DNA of 59,303 nt from Pedobacter changchengzhani (GTDB lineage: Bacteria; Bacteroidota; Bacteroidia; Sphingobacteriales; Sphingobacteriaceae): positions 1-59,303 of the forward strand of contig NZ_SJCY01000016.1 in the NCBI RefSeq assembly GCF_004354365.1, read 5' to 3'. Below are positions 45,949 through 53,990 of the stretch, piece by piece. The position numbers were made by a program, and so were the translations under genes. Positions within the stretch are counted from its first letter, which is position 1, and the number at the start of each line of letters is the position of its first letter. The notes under the pieces were generated by a model. That model did no database searches. It was not told where the DNA came from and saw only the letters and a list, made by a program, of their open reading frames with translations.

Positions 45949-48873
45949 GTGCAACAAAATCGACCCACCATTCAAGTAGAAGAACAGTTTAAAATTATGG
46001 CAGATAGTGCTCCGGTGCTTATTTGGATATCGGGCTTGGATAAACTGTGCTATTTTTTCAATGCTGGCTGGTTGCGTTTTACAGGCAGAGCAATGGATCA
46101 AGAGCTTGGAAACGGCTGGGCAGAAGGCGTTCACCCTGATGATTTTGATCGATGTTTGAAAACCTATGTCACGGCTTTCGACGGTAGAGCAGATTTTACG
46201 ATGGAATATCGATTAAAAAGACATGACGGCGAATACCGTTGGGTAACCGATAATGGCGTACCCAGATATTTAGCCGATGGAAGTTTTGCTGGCTATATTG
46301 GTACCTGTGTTGATGTGCACAACTTGCTCGAAGACCAGCGCGCTAAAACGGAATTATTAAATAAAAAAGCGTTGCAAAGCGAACAAGAACTCAATGAGGA
46401 ATTGGCTTCCATTAACGAAGAATTAGCATCATCAAACGAAGAATTATTAGTTTCGAACGAACAATTGAGCATTGCAACAGAAAAGCTTAGTGTTTTAAAT
46501 TTGGGATTAGAAGAAATTGTAGATACACGGACGCACGAACTTTCTATAAGCGAACACCGTTACCGCAATCTTGTTAATAGCGCACCTGTTGCCATCGCAA
46601 CCTTAACCGGACGAGAACTGACCATAACATCAGCAAATGAAATGATGTTGCAGGTTTGGGGCAAAAGCAGTTCAATCTTAGGAGAAACGGCTTTAAACGT
46701 ACTGTCTGATATAAGAAATGAACAATTTTTTCAAATGTTGGATGAGGTATTCGCAACCGGTAAATCAGCTCATGGAAATGAAGTACAAGCAATATTGCAG
46801 CACGAAGATGAATTACAAGAATCCTACTTCGATTTTATTTACACACCGCTAAAAGCACAAGATGGCACTACTGAATCTATAATTTTGGTAGCGACCGATG
46901 TGACTGAACGTGTACATTCTCGTAACAAAGTTGAATACGCACGGAACCGTGTTCGGAGCATGGTTACAACAGCGCCAATTGGGATGACTATTCTGCAAGG
47001 GCAAGATTTAGTTATTGAAATTGCCAACTATCAAATGTTGCAAGTTTGGCATCGAAAAGATGATGTAATTGGCAGCAAGTTGTGGGATGTATTTCCAGAG
47101 ATAGAAAAGACTGAATTTAAGGGTATTTTAGAGGATATTTTTATTGAAGGTAAACCTTTTAAAGTTTCAGAAGCACTTTCTCCTCACCTAGAAACAGAAA
47201 GTTATATAGATATTTCTTACGATCCACTTTTTGACCATCATGGAAAAGTAGAATCGATATTGGTTACTGTGGTAGATATTACAGAGCTCGTAAAAGGGAA
47301 AAAATTGGTGGAACAAAGTCAGTATGACTTGCAAGCGAGTAATGAAGAACTTCGTACGGCAAATGAGGCGCTTACCCTTACCAATGAAAATTTAGAAAAA
47401 GTGAGTGCCGCATTGGTGCAATCTATGGCCGATGTAAGGGCAAATGAAGATCGTTTTCGATTTATGCTAAATGCAATTCCGCAACAGGTGTGGACAGCAG
47501 ACCAAAACGGCGCTTTAAATTATGTTAATGATGTAGTGTGTAAAGATTTCGGCTTCAATTCTGACCAAATTTCGGGTAGAGGTTGGCAAGAATTTATTCA
47601 CCCAGAAGATCTTGATAACTGCTTGGATAAATGGAGAATAGCTTTAAATTCTGGACAAGAATATGTTGTGGAGTTTAGGTTAAAGTTTGCCGATGGAACT
47701 TATTATTGGCACTTGGCTAGAGCACTTCCGTTTATTGAGAAAGAAGGTGTTAAACTGTGGATTGGAACAAATACGAACATACAGGCACAGAAACATAATG
47801 AAGAATTAAAAGATGAATTTCTTTCTATTGCCTCGCACGAACTGAAAACGCCACTAACCAGTATTAAGGCGTTTAACCAATTAATGGCTCGCACAAATAA
47901 GACAGAAGGTTTCAACCTATTCATTAAAAAATCTTCTGATCAAATATATCGGTTGGAAAAATTGATTATGGATTTGCTTGATGTAACCAAAATTAACGCC
48001 GGCAAAATGAGCTATAACATGGAAACGTTCAATTTCCGTGAAATGTTAGTTGCAACCATCGAAAGCATTCAACATACGGCGCTGAACCATGAAATCATTT
48101 TTGCTACGGGTGAAGAAATGGTGTATTATGGCGACCGTTTTAGATTAGAGCAAGTGGTACACAACTTCTTATCTAATGCGGTTAAATATTCGCCAAATGG
48201 CAAAAAAGTACTTGTAGATTGTAAGATATTTCAAGAAAACATCATTGTTTCAATACAAGATTTCGGCATTGGAATTGCGCAAGAAAATTTAAGCAAACTG
48301 TTCGATCGCTATTTCCGAGTGGATAATACAGCCACACGTTTTGATGGCTTGGGTCTCGGACTGTTCATCTCATCAGAAATTTTGAAACGCCACCAAGGTA
48401 ATTTTTGGATAGAAAGTAACGAGAATGAAGGCTCAACATTTTACTTCGGTCTGCCTTTGGATCAAAGTATTGCAACAATTATTTCGGAAAAAAACCATTT
48501 TCAGGATAAACACATTATCATAAAGTATGATGATGATTTGAAGTTAATACACATGGATTGGAAAGGCTTTCAAAATTTAAAAACCGTACAAAACGGCTGT
48601 TTATTGGCACTGGAAATGCTAAAAAAATATGGTGCTAAAAAGATATTGAATGATAACACGCATGTATTGGGTACTTGGTCTGAGGCTTCAGAATGGGTTG
48701 GCACGGAGCTTTTTCCGCAAATGGAACAATGTGGCCTAACGCATTTTGCTTGGATTTATTCGCAAAGCGGATTCAGTCAACTTTCGGCAAGAAAAAGTGT
48801 TGATGTAATGATTGGAAATGTAACTGTTCAATTTTTTACCGAAATTGAGGAAGCGAAAAAATGGCTAATTTAG
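45949..48873 (+). CDS. multi-PAS sensor histidine kinase with C-terminal SpoIIAA/STAS-like domain
   Basis: A 974-residue soluble kinase. The frame starts with GTG (45949); the first ATG is 15 codons later. Order: PAS1 (about 12-130), a coiled coil with repeated EELASxNEEL, PAS2 and PAS3 (about 200-450), a second coiled coil, PAS4 (about 495-615), HisKA with FLSIASHELKTPLTSI (His near 630), HATPase with VHNFLSNAVKYS, DFGIGIA and GLGLGLFIS. After the kinase core, about 125 residues (YDDDLKLIHMDWKGF ... HVLGTWSEASEWVGTE) look like a SpoIIAA/STAS-type domain usually encoded alone. There is no receiver domain and no adjacent response regulator. Confidence 0.9.
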   Translation: MQQNRPTIQVEEQFKIMADSAPVLIWISGLDKLCYFFNAGWLRFTGRAMDQELGNGWAEGVHPDDFDRCLKTYVTAFDGRADFTMEYRLKRHDGEYRWVTDNGVPRYLADGSFAGYIGTCVDVHNLLEDQRAKTELLNKKALQSEQELNEELASINEELASSNEELLVSNEQLSIATEKLSVLNLGLEEIVDTRTHELSISEHRYRNLVNSAPVAIATLTGRELTITSANEMMLQVWGKSSSILGETALNVLSDIRNEQFFQMLDEVFATGKSAHGNEVQAILQHEDELQESYFDFIYTPLKAQDGTTESIILVATDVTERVHSRNKVEYARNRVRSMVTTAPIGMTILQGQDLVIEIANYQMLQVWHRKDDVIGSKLWDVFPEIEKTEFKGILEDIFIEGKPFKVSEALSPHLETESYIDISYDPLFDHHGKVESILVTVVDITELVKGKKLVEQSQYDLQASNEELRTANEALTLTNENLEKVSAALVQSMADVRANEDRFRFMLNAIPQQVWTADQNGALNYVNDVVCKDFGFNSDQISGRGWQEFIHPEDLDNCLDKWRIALNSGQEYVVEFRLKFADGTYYWHLARALPFIEKEGVKLWIGTNTNIQAQKHNEELKDEFLSIASHELKTPLTSIKAFNQLMARTNKTEGFNLFIKKSSDQIYRLEKLIMDLLDVTKINAGKMSYNMETFNFREMLVATIESIQHTALNHEIIFATGEEMVYYGDRFRLEQVVHNFLSNAVKYSPNGKKVLVDCKIFQENIIVSIQDFGIGIAQENLSKLFDRYFRVDNTATRFDGLGLGLFISSEILKRHQGNFWIESNENEGSTFYFGLPLDQSIATIISEKNHFQDKHIIIKYDDDLKLIHMDWKGFQNLKTVQNGCLLALEMLKKYGAKKILNDNTHVLGTWSEASEWVGTELFPQMEQCGLTHFAWIYSQSGFSQLSARKSVDVMIGNVTVQFFTEIEEAKKWLI

Positions 48874-48939
48874 CAGATAACTAATGGTGCAGACTAAAAA
48901 AAGGTTTGCAATTATCAAGTTTGGTGCGCTACGAACAAG

Positions 48940-49968
48940 CTAGACCAATGATTTGCAGATTGCTTTAATCAATCCCGGACCTTCGTAAATAAAACCAGTA
49001 TAAAGTTGCACTAAACAAGCGCCAGCATTTAATTTTTCTTGTGCATCGGCAGCAGAATGAATGCCTCCTACGCCTATAATTGGAAAAGCTTTATTCGATT
49101 TTTGAGATAAATAACGGATCACCTCGGTAGATCGATCTTTAACTGGTTTGCCGCTCAAACCACCCATCTCCCCTACTAATAAATTTTCCGATAGTAAATT
49201 TTCTCTGCTGACGGTTGTATTCGTCGCAATAATGCCTGCAATCTTGGTTTCTGCAACAATTTCAATAATATCATCCAACTGTGCATCAGTTAAATCGGGA
49301 GCAATTTTCAGTAAAATCGGACGCGAAATATCGTTTTTACGGTTGCGCTGTTGTAGCGTATTTAAGATTTTTTTTAAAGGCTCTTTCTCCTGTAATTCGC
49401 GTAAACCGGGCGTATTTGGCGAGCTTACGTTTACTACGAAATAATCAACAACGTCAAAAAGTTTATCGAAACATTTTATGTAATCGCTTACCGCATCTTC
49501 ATTCGGCGTTGCTTTATTTTTACCAATATTACCACCCACAACAATTTCTGGGTGTTTATCTTTAAGCATCCGCAAGCGTTCTGCCATCACATCTACACCT
49601 TTATTGTTAAAACCCATTCTATTAATTAGGGCTTCATCATTCGGCAAACGAAACATACGTGGCTTATCGTTTCCCGGTTGTGGCATTGGTGTAACCGTAC
49701 CAACTTCTATAAAACCAAAGCCCAAATTGCTGAGTGATTCTACATACTCGCCGTTTTTATCGAAACCCGCCGCTAACCCAACCGGATTTTTGAATTTTAT
49801 ACCAAAAACTTCACGTTCTAAACCCTTAACATGAAAATCGAAAGTCCTGCGGATAATGGTTTTACCCAACGGAAACTTGTCGTTAAACCATTTTAATCGC
49901 TTAACAACAAAATAATGAACGTTTTCTGGATCAAATTTAAAAAAGAGTGGTTTAACGAGCTGATACAT
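48940..49968 (-). CDS. pyrD: dihydroorotate dehydrogenase, class 2 (quinone-dependent)
   Basis: Fourth step of pyrimidine synthesis, dihydroorotate to orotate with electrons to quinone at the inner membrane. The 342-residue protein has the N-terminal amphipathic helix of class 2 ([20 protein letters not shown]), the FMN-binding [12 protein letters not shown], the catalytic Ser in [14 protein letters not shown], and [35 protein letters not shown] at 49980-49973, one mismatch from TAnnTTTG, ends 4 nt before the ATG. Confidence 0.96.
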   Translation of the reverse strand: MYQLVKPLFFKFDPENVHYFVVKRLKWFNDKFPLGKTIIRRTFDFHVKGLEREVFGIKFKNPVGLAAGFDKNGEYVESLSNLGFGFIEVGTVTPMPQPGNDKPRMFRLPNDEALINRMGFNNKGVDVMAERLRMLKDKHPEIVVGGNIGKNKATPNEDAVSDYIKCFDKLFDVVDYFVVNVSSPNTPGLRELQEKEPLKKILNTLQQRNRKNDISRPILLKIAPDLTDAQLDDIIEIVAETKIAGIIATNTTVSRENLLSENLLVGEMGGLSGKPVKDRSTEVIRYLSQKSNKAFPIIGVGGIHSAADAQEKLNAGACLVQLYTGFIYEGPGLIKAICKSLV

Positions 49969-50188
49969 GCAACGAAGATAAATAAATTATGGAAAAGGCA
50001 AAATAGCAAATGCAGTTAAAAAACAAACTGTAAATGTGAGTTTGATAATTCAAATTTACTTAAGGGATAAACTAGTTAAAAATTCTTTCTATTAGAGACA
50101 AATAGTTTGTTTAATGTACAACTTTACCTTTGTGGCTAAAGCCCATGCGTGCTTTATGTAATCCCTTGTCTGAAGCCAAGGGCTATCG

Positions 50189-50440
50189 GTTAGCATAAGC
50201 CTTTTAGCGCATTACGATTCCCGCCTACGCCTGCCTGCCGGACAGGCAAGCAGGAAAGACGGCCGCAAAAAACACTATTCTGACTATTCAAAATTAATTC
50301 TGAGACAGCCTTCTATTAGTTAGCATAAGCCATTTTTATGTGGTTACGATTACCGCCTAAACCTGCGTGCCAACAGGTGAAAACCACCGTCGCCCAAATA
50401 AATTTTAAAATTAATTATGAGATAACCTTTTAGTAGTTTT
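50189..50440. repeat. two diverged ~140-bp direct repeats with a GC-rich hairpin
   Basis: TAGCATAAGCC begins at 50191 and 50331. Both copies continue with an ATTACGATT or GTTACGATT block, a CCGCCTA(C/A)(G/A)CCTGC block, and a closing AATTAATT(C/A)TGAGA. In copy 1 CCTGCCTGCC (50230-50239) pairs with GGCAAGCAGG (50245-50254); copy 2 has lost most of this hairpin (CCTGCGTGCCAACAGG). The 625-bp spacer between pyrD and the copper cluster holds no gene. Confidence 0.7.
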
Positions 50441-50593
50441 ACTATTGCCTCGGTTTCAACCGACGAATATTTGTTAACAATATTGTTGGCTTTATCCAAA
50501 ATGTTTAAAGGCGTTTCTCAATTAGTTTGTAAATAAAACTACAATTTTAAACTATTGTAATGTTCAACTTGTAAATATTCCAATTTGCGACGG

Positions 50594-52879
50594 CTAATAA
50601 TTCAAACTTAATCCCACGCCAAAACCCATATCACTATCGTAATGCGTTCTAATACCTATATTTTTATTTACAATGTAACGCAAATCTGCCATGTATTCTT
50701 TGTCGGTATTTACCATAAAACCAGCTCTCAATCTTTTTGAAACTGGAATATCCTCACGCATTAATTGCAAACGTACATCGCCATTATGATAAACTTCGGT
50801 TTGAAAAATGACTAACAGTGGCAAAGTATAATCAAAACCTAGGCTAAATAAACTACGATTGTCTTTACTGTTGGATTGGCCAAATAAATTTGTTTCTTGT
50901 TCGTCCATTCCCATTTTTCTATAGCGCCAATCGAAGCCAACAAAAGGCATAAACCATTGATTTTTACCAACATATCTTCCTAGATGAGTTTCAGTTTCGT
51001 AACCATGCATATTGCTGTAACCCAAACGCCATTCGGTACCTACACTCCAACGAGTATTTTGTAACATTGCCATACCATCGTTTCCATTGGTTGCAAAATC
51101 ATTTTGCGCCATAAAATGAGGTTGGTTACTTTCTGCTTGCAGTTTTTTATATGCCAATTTTTTATCGGGTAAGTACGGATTGGGTTGCGAATTCTCGTAA
51201 GAAAATACTCTGTTCATTCCTGCCATCATGTGGTAAAGAATATGACAGTGAAAAAACCAGTCACCATCGGCATTTGCAGCGAATTCTATAGTATCGGTTT
51301 CCATTGGCATAATGTCTAAAACATTTTTTAATGGAGCGTAATCGCCTTGCCCATTCAGTACCCTAAAATCGTGACCATGTAAGTGCATCGGGTGTCGCAT
51401 CATCGAATTATTGTATAATGTAATGCGAACATTCTCCCCTTTCTTTATTAAAATTTTATCGGTTTCAGCTAATACTTTATTATCCATGCTCCACACATAT
51501 CGGTTCATATTGCCTGTTAATTCGAATTTGAGTTCATGCACAGGAGCATTTTTTGGCAACGTTGTTATAGTGGGAGATTTTAACATGCCATAATTTAAAG
51601 TAACAATATCGGCATTCATCGATTTCATATCGTGCTGAGCATGATCCATTTTCATATTGCTATCACCCATTTTCATCGCTGTTCCCGAAACTTCAGGATA
51701 CATAACGGCATTCATATCCATCTTCTGTAACGACATTTTCATGCCCATATCGTGCATGCTGCCATCCATGTTCATCATACCGTTCATCATCTTCATGCCT
51801 TCAAAATAATTGAGCTTAGGCAAAGGGCTTGTTAACTGTTTAATACCTTTACCGATATAAATTGAAGCCGATTTAGTTCTATCCTCTGGAGTTGCTAAAA
51901 ACTCGTACGATACACCATCTGCGGGAATGGTTACAACCACGTCGTAGGTTTCTGATACGCCTATAATTAAGCGGTCAACTTCGATAGGTTCTACATCGTT
52001 ACCATCGTTTGCAACAACCGTCATTTTTCCGCCTGCATAAGTAAGCCAAAAATAACTAGATGCACCACCGTTTGCGATTCGTAAACGAACTTTGTCTCCT
52101 GCTTTAAAAGCCCCACCTGCCGTCCTCCCCAAAGGAGAGGAGACTTGGGATTCGCTTTGCCCGTTGATCAAAAATTTATCGTAATAAACATCGCTAACAT
52201 CCATTGCCAACATACGTTTCCATTCATTCCCAATTTTGGTGGTAAAATGACCAGCCCTTATTGCTTCGGCATAACTCTGAACGGTTCCTTTTTTTATTGC
52301 CGCCCAATCGCTCGCATTGTGTAACATACGATGTACGTTCTCAGGTTTTAGGTCTGTCCATTCGCTTAAAATAACAGGAACTTGCGGTAAGTCATCAATT
52401 CCTTTTCTAAATGTTGAGGCCTCATCCCCCGCCTTCTCCGAAGGAGAAGGAGCTTTTTTCTTTAAAATTAACGAACCATACATACCAATTTGTTCTTGTA
52501 AACCCATGTGAGAATGATACCAATGTGTTCCATTTTGAATAATAGGAAAACGATAAGTAAAAGTTTCGCCAGGTTTAATCGGCATTTGTGTAAGATATGG
52601 CACACCATCGTATTTATTCGGCAACATTAATCCATGCCAATGTAGCGCAGTACCTTCTTTGAGTTGATTGTGCACCACAATTTCGGCGGTATCTCCTTCA
52701 GTAAAGGTTAAAGTTGGCATTGGTATTTGTCCGTTTACCGCAATTGCACGTTTTTCCTTGCCTGAAAAATTCACTAATGTATCTTTTACATAAAGATCAT
52801 AATGAACTACTTTTTGAGCGTACAAATTAGAAATACTTACTAAAAGTATTGTTGCAGTTATAAGTATTTTATTTCTCAT
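50594..52879 (-). CDS. multicopper oxidase with fused CopB-like C-terminal domain
   Basis: A 761-residue exported oxidase expected to oxidise Cu(I) in the periplasm. Copper ligands: ALHWHGLM (near 80), HWYHSHMG (near 119), HPMHLHGHDF (near 493) and HCHILYHMMAGM (near 546). A Met/His-rich region (MNMDGSMHDMGMKMSLQKMDM) precedes the last cupredoxin. After residue ~600, RWSVGTEWRLGYSNMHGYE and later strands ending DMGFGVGLSLNY resemble the outer-membrane CopB barrel, so CopA- and CopB-like parts appear fused. Two short palindromes seem inserted in frame. It overlaps the DUF305 gene by 11 bp and ends the cluster. Confidence 0.88.
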   Translation of the reverse strand: MRNKILITATILLVSISNLYAQKVVHYDLYVKDTLVNFSGKEKRAIAVNGQIPMPTLTFTEGDTAEIVVHNQLKEGTALHWHGLMLPNKYDGVPYLTQMPIKPGETFTYRFPIIQNGTHWYHSHMGLQEQIGMYGSLILKKKAPSPSEKAGDEASTFRKGIDDLPQVPVILSEWTDLKPENVHRMLHNASDWAAIKKGTVQSYAEAIRAGHFTTKIGNEWKRMLAMDVSDVYYDKFLINGQSESQVSSPLGRTAGGAFKAGDKVRLRIANGGASSYFWLTYAGGKMTVVANDGNDVEPIEVDRLIIGVSETYDVVVTIPADGVSYEFLATPEDRTKSASIYIGKGIKQLTSPLPKLNYFEGMKMMNGMMNMDGSMHDMGMKMSLQKMDMNAVMYPEVSGTAMKMGDSNMKMDHAQHDMKSMNADIVTLNYGMLKSPTITTLPKNAPVHELKFELTGNMNRYVWSMDNKVLAETDKILIKKGENVRITLYNNSMMRHPMHLHGHDFRVLNGQGDYAPLKNVLDIMPMETDTIEFAANADGDWFFHCHILYHMMAGMNRVFSYENSQPNPYLPDKKLAYKKLQAESNQPHFMAQNDFATNGNDGMAMLQNTRWSVGTEWRLGYSNMHGYETETHLGRYVGKNQWFMPFVGFDWRYRKMGMDEQETNLFGQSNSKDNRSLFSLGFDYTLPLLVIFQTEVYHNGDVRLQLMREDIPVSKRLRAGFMVNTDKEYMADLRYIVNKNIGIRTHYDSDMGFGVGLSLNY
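52108..52155. repeat. palindromic insert inside the multicopper oxidase gene (second in protein)
   Basis: On the coding strand AGTCTCCTCTCCTTTGGGGA and the following GGACGGCAGGTGGGGC encode VSSPLGRTAGGAF between LINGQSES and KAGDKVRLR, where related oxidases have only a short joining segment. CTCTCC and GGGGAG form a hairpin. No frame disruption. Confidence 0.55.
52420..52462. repeat. palindromic insert inside the multicopper oxidase gene (first in protein)
   Basis: On the coding strand GCTCCTTCTCCTTCGGAGAA and then GGCGGGGGATGAGG encode APSPSEKAGDEAST after MYGSLILKKK. CTTCTCC and GGAGAAG form a strong hairpin. It shares its plan (CTCC-hairpin-GGCGGGGG or GGCAGGTGGGG) with the other insert in this gene. 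Confidence 0.55.
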
Positions 52880-53351
52880 TTTCTAAACGCTTTATCATGG
52901 TTTTCATTTCTGTAATTTCTTTCTTTTGTGCGGCGATAATTCCGTCAGCAAGTTTTCTCACTTCTGGATCTTTAATATCTGCACGTTCACTGGTAAGAAT
53001 GGCTATTGAATGATGTGGTATCATTGCTTTCATCCACAACACATCGCCAATAATCGGTTTTTGCACACGTACAAGGAATAATGCTGTGGCAAAAAGCATA
53101 AAACTTCCAATCAGTATTGCTGTATTTTTTTTCTTGTTTTTATACATACCCAACATGAATAAAAGCATTATTACAGCCATTGCCGAAATGCCTAAACAGG
53201 TCATATAAAATCTGGTTAAACTAAAGTAGATATGATCTAAAGAATAGGTGTTTAGATACATAGTAATGTACATGGCAACAAACGAGGCACCTAACATTAA
53301 AAAGAATGTTGTGTATTTATTAGTTTTTTTTTGTTGCATTGGAGTTTCCAT
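52869..53351 (-). CDS. DUF305 membrane protein of the copper cluster
   Basis: A 160-residue inner-membrane protein with three membrane segments (about 15-35, 48-68 and 77-95) and a C-terminal DUF305 part: MKAMIPHHSIAILTSERADIKDPEVRKLA, with the HH pair and a four-helix-bundle-like end. DUF305 is often found with copper oxidases and is thought to bind metal. The last 11 bp overlap the oxidase gene, implying coupled expression. Confidence 0.85.
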   Translation of the reverse strand: METPMQQKKTNKYTTFFLMLGASFVAMYITMYLNTYSLDHIYFSLTRFYMTCLGISAMAVIMLLFMLGMYKNKKKNTAILIGSFMLFATALFLVRVQKPIIGDVLWMKAMIPHHSIAILTSERADIKDPEVRKLADGIIAAQKKEITEMKTMIKRLENEK

Positions 53352-53474
53352 TTTTTTATGTTTTAAATGATAAAAATCGATTTGAAAGTATTTTTGATCA
53401 ATACGCGTTCTAAATAGATGATAAGAGTAATAATTGCTAAAGGCCCTACGCCGATAGCAATTCTTAATTGAACA

Positions 53475-53918
53475 TTATTTCTTCACTAAATCCATTCCAC
53501 ATTTCGGGCACTTTCCGCCTTTAACGCCAACAACTTCTGGATGCATTGAACAGGTATAAACAATGGCTTCACCTTTTTTGGATGCTTTCTTTTTGTGCAT
53601 CGTCTTCATTCTTTCGTTACACATTTTACCGCTCATTTCCATGCAATCTCCGTCTTTCATCGTCATTTTAGAGCCGTCTTTCATGGTACATTCTCCATTG
53701 GTCATGCAAGTGGTGCCATTTTTCATTTTCATAGATTTGTCCATCGGCATTGTTTTACCGTCTTTCATAACCATCATTTTTCCATCTTTCATCATACAAC
53801 AATCTTTCATCACATGATTTTTGTTTTTTGTTTGCGCGAATGAATTGCTGAAGGATAATAAAATCAGCATCGTGAATAATGAGGTAAAAACTTTTGCAAA
53901 AACTTTTTTAGATTTCAT
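53475..53918 (-). CDS. secreted Met/Lys-rich protein with heavy-metal-binding (HMBD) domain
   Basis: Start chosen at MKSKKVFAKVFTSLFTMLIL (53918), which is a signal peptide; an upstream in-frame ATG at 53963 adds 15 unlikely residues. The mature protein of ~120 residues has a repeated MKDG unit (MKDGKMMVMKDGKTMPMD, MKDGSKMTMKDGD), a CC and further Cys, then the HMBD finger YTCSMHPEVVGVKGG with CPKCGMDL. Met- and Cys-rich repeats are typical of Cu(I)-binding exported proteins. Cotranscribed with copA upstream (72-bp gap). Confidence 0.82.
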   Translation of the reverse strand: MKSKKVFAKVFTSLFTMLILLSFSNSFAQTKNKNHVMKDCCMMKDGKMMVMKDGKTMPMDKSMKMKNGTTCMTNGECTMKDGSKMTMKDGDCMEMSGKMCNERMKTMHKKKASKKGEAIVYTCSMHPEVVGVKGGKCPKCGMDLVKK

Positions 53919-53942
53919 AACAAATAATATTAAAATATTTTC

Positions 53943-53985
53943 TTCAGTACCGCTGTTGCCCAACCTTCAGTGTCGCTGTTGCCCG
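53943..53985. repeat. 23-bp tandem duplication between copA and the Met-rich gene
   Basis: CTTCAGTACCGCTGTTGCCC (53943-53962) and CTTCAGTGTCGCTGTTGCCC (53966-53985) are two copies with period 23 and two differences, filling the intergenic gap. Confidence 0.8.
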
Positions 53986-53990
53986 ATATT

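Noticed and set aside
53563..53843. Plus-strand His/Phe-rich frames opposite the Met-rich gene
   Set aside because: They mirror the MKDG repeats on the other strand; the minus frame has a signal peptide and a known metal finger.
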